This document shows, piece by piece, positions 62,659-64,000 of a DNA stretch of 64,000 nucleotides. Location: positions 310,001-374,000 of the forward strand of contig NZ_JAGMWN010000001.1 of assembly GCF_017963645.1 (NCBI RefSeq). Reading direction: 5' to 3'. Every line of letters starts with the position of its first letter. The first letter of the stretch is position 1. Position numbers and translations under genes: made by a program. This DNA is from Marivibrio halodurans (GTDB lineage Bacteria > Pseudomonadota > Alphaproteobacteria > UBA8366 > Aestuariispiraceae). A model generated the notes under the pieces. It had not been told where the DNA came from, did not search any database, and saw only the letters and a program-made list of their open reading frames with translations.

Positions 62659-64000
62659 CGCCGCTGGTGGACCCGGAAGCTGTCTCGTCGTCGAAATCGA
62701 CTTCGCCGTCCTCGTCGACCCACCATCCAATGGGGTTGAGCCGCCCGGTCTCGTCGTTGTAGCGAACGACGTCGCCGGGTCCGGTCATGCCGGAGTACCT
62801 GTTCTTCAGAACCCATATGACCGTGCTGTTCCGTGTCGCCGGGTCGGCGGCGGAGCTATCCCTCTGAAGTCCGATAACGAGGTCCGATAACTGCACGATG
62901 CCGTGCGACCCGCGATAATCCTTGAGGCTCGGCTTGGCGCCATCCTCGTGCCCCTGCCCACCGCCTGGGCGGGACAAGTGAGCCACCAAGTGCAAGCCTA
63001 CCTCCGTGCGTTCGGTGAAGGACCGAAGAGCGGTCATCATCTTGTCGATAGCCTTGCGCTCGTCGGGTTCGTCCATGCCGGAGAGGACGATGTTCAGGTG
63101 GTCGAGGACGATCCAGCGACAATCGACCGCCGCCATGTACGCCATTTTCCCCATGAGAGACCGCTGTTGTATCGAACCGAAATGGTCGTACAGCCAGAAC
63201 CGATCCGTCCCGAGGGTTTCCTTGATGGCGTGGTCGATATCCTCCTCGGCTATATCCTGGCCAGGAAGATGTATCGGCTTGTCCAGGTGGAGTCCCACGA
63301 ACCCCCGAGCGGAGCGGCTTACATTTTCCTCAAGGGCGATGTACCCGATGGGGTCGCCGTGGGTCATGGCGTTATGATAGGCGATCTCGCGGACGAATGC
63401 CGACTTGCCGACGCCGGACCCGGCGCCCCAGGTCACGATTTCGCTGCCGCGCTGTCCATAGGTCAAGCCGTCCAGGCACGGGAAGGGGTAGCCCTTCCCC
63501 ATCTCCAGCGGCTCCTTCACCTTCTCGGCGAGGTCGGATGCGTTGATTACCCCGTCCGGCCGCTTCTCCTGCGCTTGCCAGATGGCATTGCAGATGCCCT
63601 TCACCTCGCGGTTCTGGAGCATCTCGTTGGGGTCCTTGCGGGGAAGACTGGCGACCTTAGCCTTGCCGGGGGTGATGACCTCGGCAACCTCGGCGGCGGC
63701 CTTCTTTCCGGGTTCGTCCTGGTCGAAACAGAGGACGACCTCCTCGAAACTTTCAACGAACTCGATCTGCGCCTGGACCGATGTCACGGCGCCCTGCGCG
63801 CCATTCGGCAGGGATACGACCGGCCACCAATTATTATAGCCGAGGGCTTGGGCCACTGAGAGCGCGTCGATTTCGCCCTCCGTGATGACCAAACGCTTAC
63901 CGCCTTCCTTCCAAAGTTGCTGACCGAAGAGACCGGCCTGTCCGAGATCGCCCGTGACGTAGAAGGATTTGTCGGGCTTGCGGCACTTCTGCGCGACCAT
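62633..64000 (-). CDS. Primase-helicase (T7 gp4-like), 5' end outside window
   Basis: At least the last 455 residues are visible; the frame enters from beyond 64000. The TOPRIM part shows LVITEGEIDALSVAQ and LCFDQDEPGKKAA; the helicase has GAGSGVGKSAFVREIAYHNA (Walker A), IVLDHLNIVLS (Walker B), VHLVAHLSRP and RGSHGIVQLSDLVIGLQR. T7 gp4 has these in order. The zinc-binding primase part must lie to the right. An acidic tail (SDEEAF) fits the T7 gp4 end that binds the polymerase. Confidence 0.95.
   Translation of the reverse strand: MVAQKCRKPDKSFYVTGDLGQAGLFGQQLWKEGGKRLVITEGEIDALSVAQALGYNNWWPVVSLPNGAQGAVTSVQAQIEFVESFEEVVLCFDQDEPGKKAAAEVAEVITPGKAKVASLPRKDPNEMLQNREVKGICNAIWQAQEKRPDGVINASDLAEKVKEPLEMGKGYPFPCLDGLTYGQRGSEIVTWGAGSGVGKSAFVREIAYHNAMTHGDPIGYIALEENVSRSARGFVGLHLDKPIHLPGQDIAEEDIDHAIKETLGTDRFWLYDHFGSIQQRSLMGKMAYMAAVDCRWIVLDHLNIVLSGMDEPDERKAIDKMMTALRSFTERTEVGLHLVAHLSRPGGGQGHEDGAKPSLKDYRGSHGIVQLSDLVIGLQRDSSAADPATRNSTVIWVLKNRYSGMTGPGDVVRYNDETGRLNPIGWWVDEDGEVDFDDETASGSTSGDVSDEEAF

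Larger units (their letters stand above)
28618..64000. mobile_element. Temperate T7-like podovirus prophage (right end outside window)
   Basis: Almost all genes are on the minus strand in T7 order, from primase-helicase, polymerase and exonuclease through portal, scaffold, capsid, tail tube, internal virion proteins and tail fibre to lysis and terminase, plus an integrase and an XRE regulator left of the terminase. Endonuclease I, ssDNA-binding protein and the phage RNA polymerase are not seen and would lie to the right. No gene in the visible part looks clearly broken, so the prophage may be intact. Confidence 0.92.

Overview
The window is GC-rich DNA from an alphaproteobacterium, probably Rhodospirillales-like. 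This is inferred from a PopZ (DUF2497) protein next to TolC and a PCMT-family methyltransferase, a type IV-like branched-chain amino acid transporter set, and the overall gene style. It divides into about 28.6 kb of chromosome and about 35.4 kb of an integrated T7-like podovirus that runs off the right edge.

Chromosome. Positions 1-11.7 kb form a surface-polysaccharide or lipopolysaccharide locus: glycosyltransferases of the GT2 and GT4 types, a sugar-1-phosphate nucleotidyltransferase, an HldE-like kinase/nucleotidyltransferase with reversed domain order, a methyltransferase, a large glycosyltransferase-like/methyltransferase-like protein, an O-antigen ligase/polymerase and an asparagine synthase. 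Then come housekeeping genes: coaD, gyrA (TTG start, hairpin in its leader), uraA and ssb on the minus strand, a livKGFHM-type ABC transporter on the plus strand, ilvD, popZ, tolC and a PCMT-family gene. A tRNA-Cys(GCA) with encoded CCA at 28544-28617 closes the chromosomal part.

Prophage. From just after tRNA-Cys to the window end nearly every gene is on the minus strand and follows T7 order when read right to left: primase-helicase (5' end outside), HNH protein, family A DNA polymerase, 5'-3' exonuclease, DUF3310 protein, class II ribonucleotide reductase, small virion genes, portal, scaffold, capsid, tail tubular A and B, three internal virion proteins, tail fibre, fibre-assembly-like protein, lysis genes, and small and large terminase. 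Left of the terminase lies about 1.1 kb with few or no genes, which I infer contains the genome ends (packaging/terminal-repeat site). Then come about a dozen small early genes, an XRE regulator with operator-like DNA, an integrase, and attL at tRNA-Cys. The order implies that attP lies between the integrase side of the early region and the genes right of position 64000, where the phage RNA polymerase would be expected. It is therefore a temperate member of the T7-like (Autographiviridae-type) group.

The most interesting parts are: the early/lysogeny region (29-36 kb), with a palindrome array, an XRE operator and very small membrane peptides; a 562-base structured non-coding stretch just upstream of the capsid gene; an exonuclease whose reading frame stays open for about 97 codons past the usual family end, across the whole DUF3310 gene; and a muramidase-like domain at the end of the internal virion protein C equivalent, without the usual threonine.
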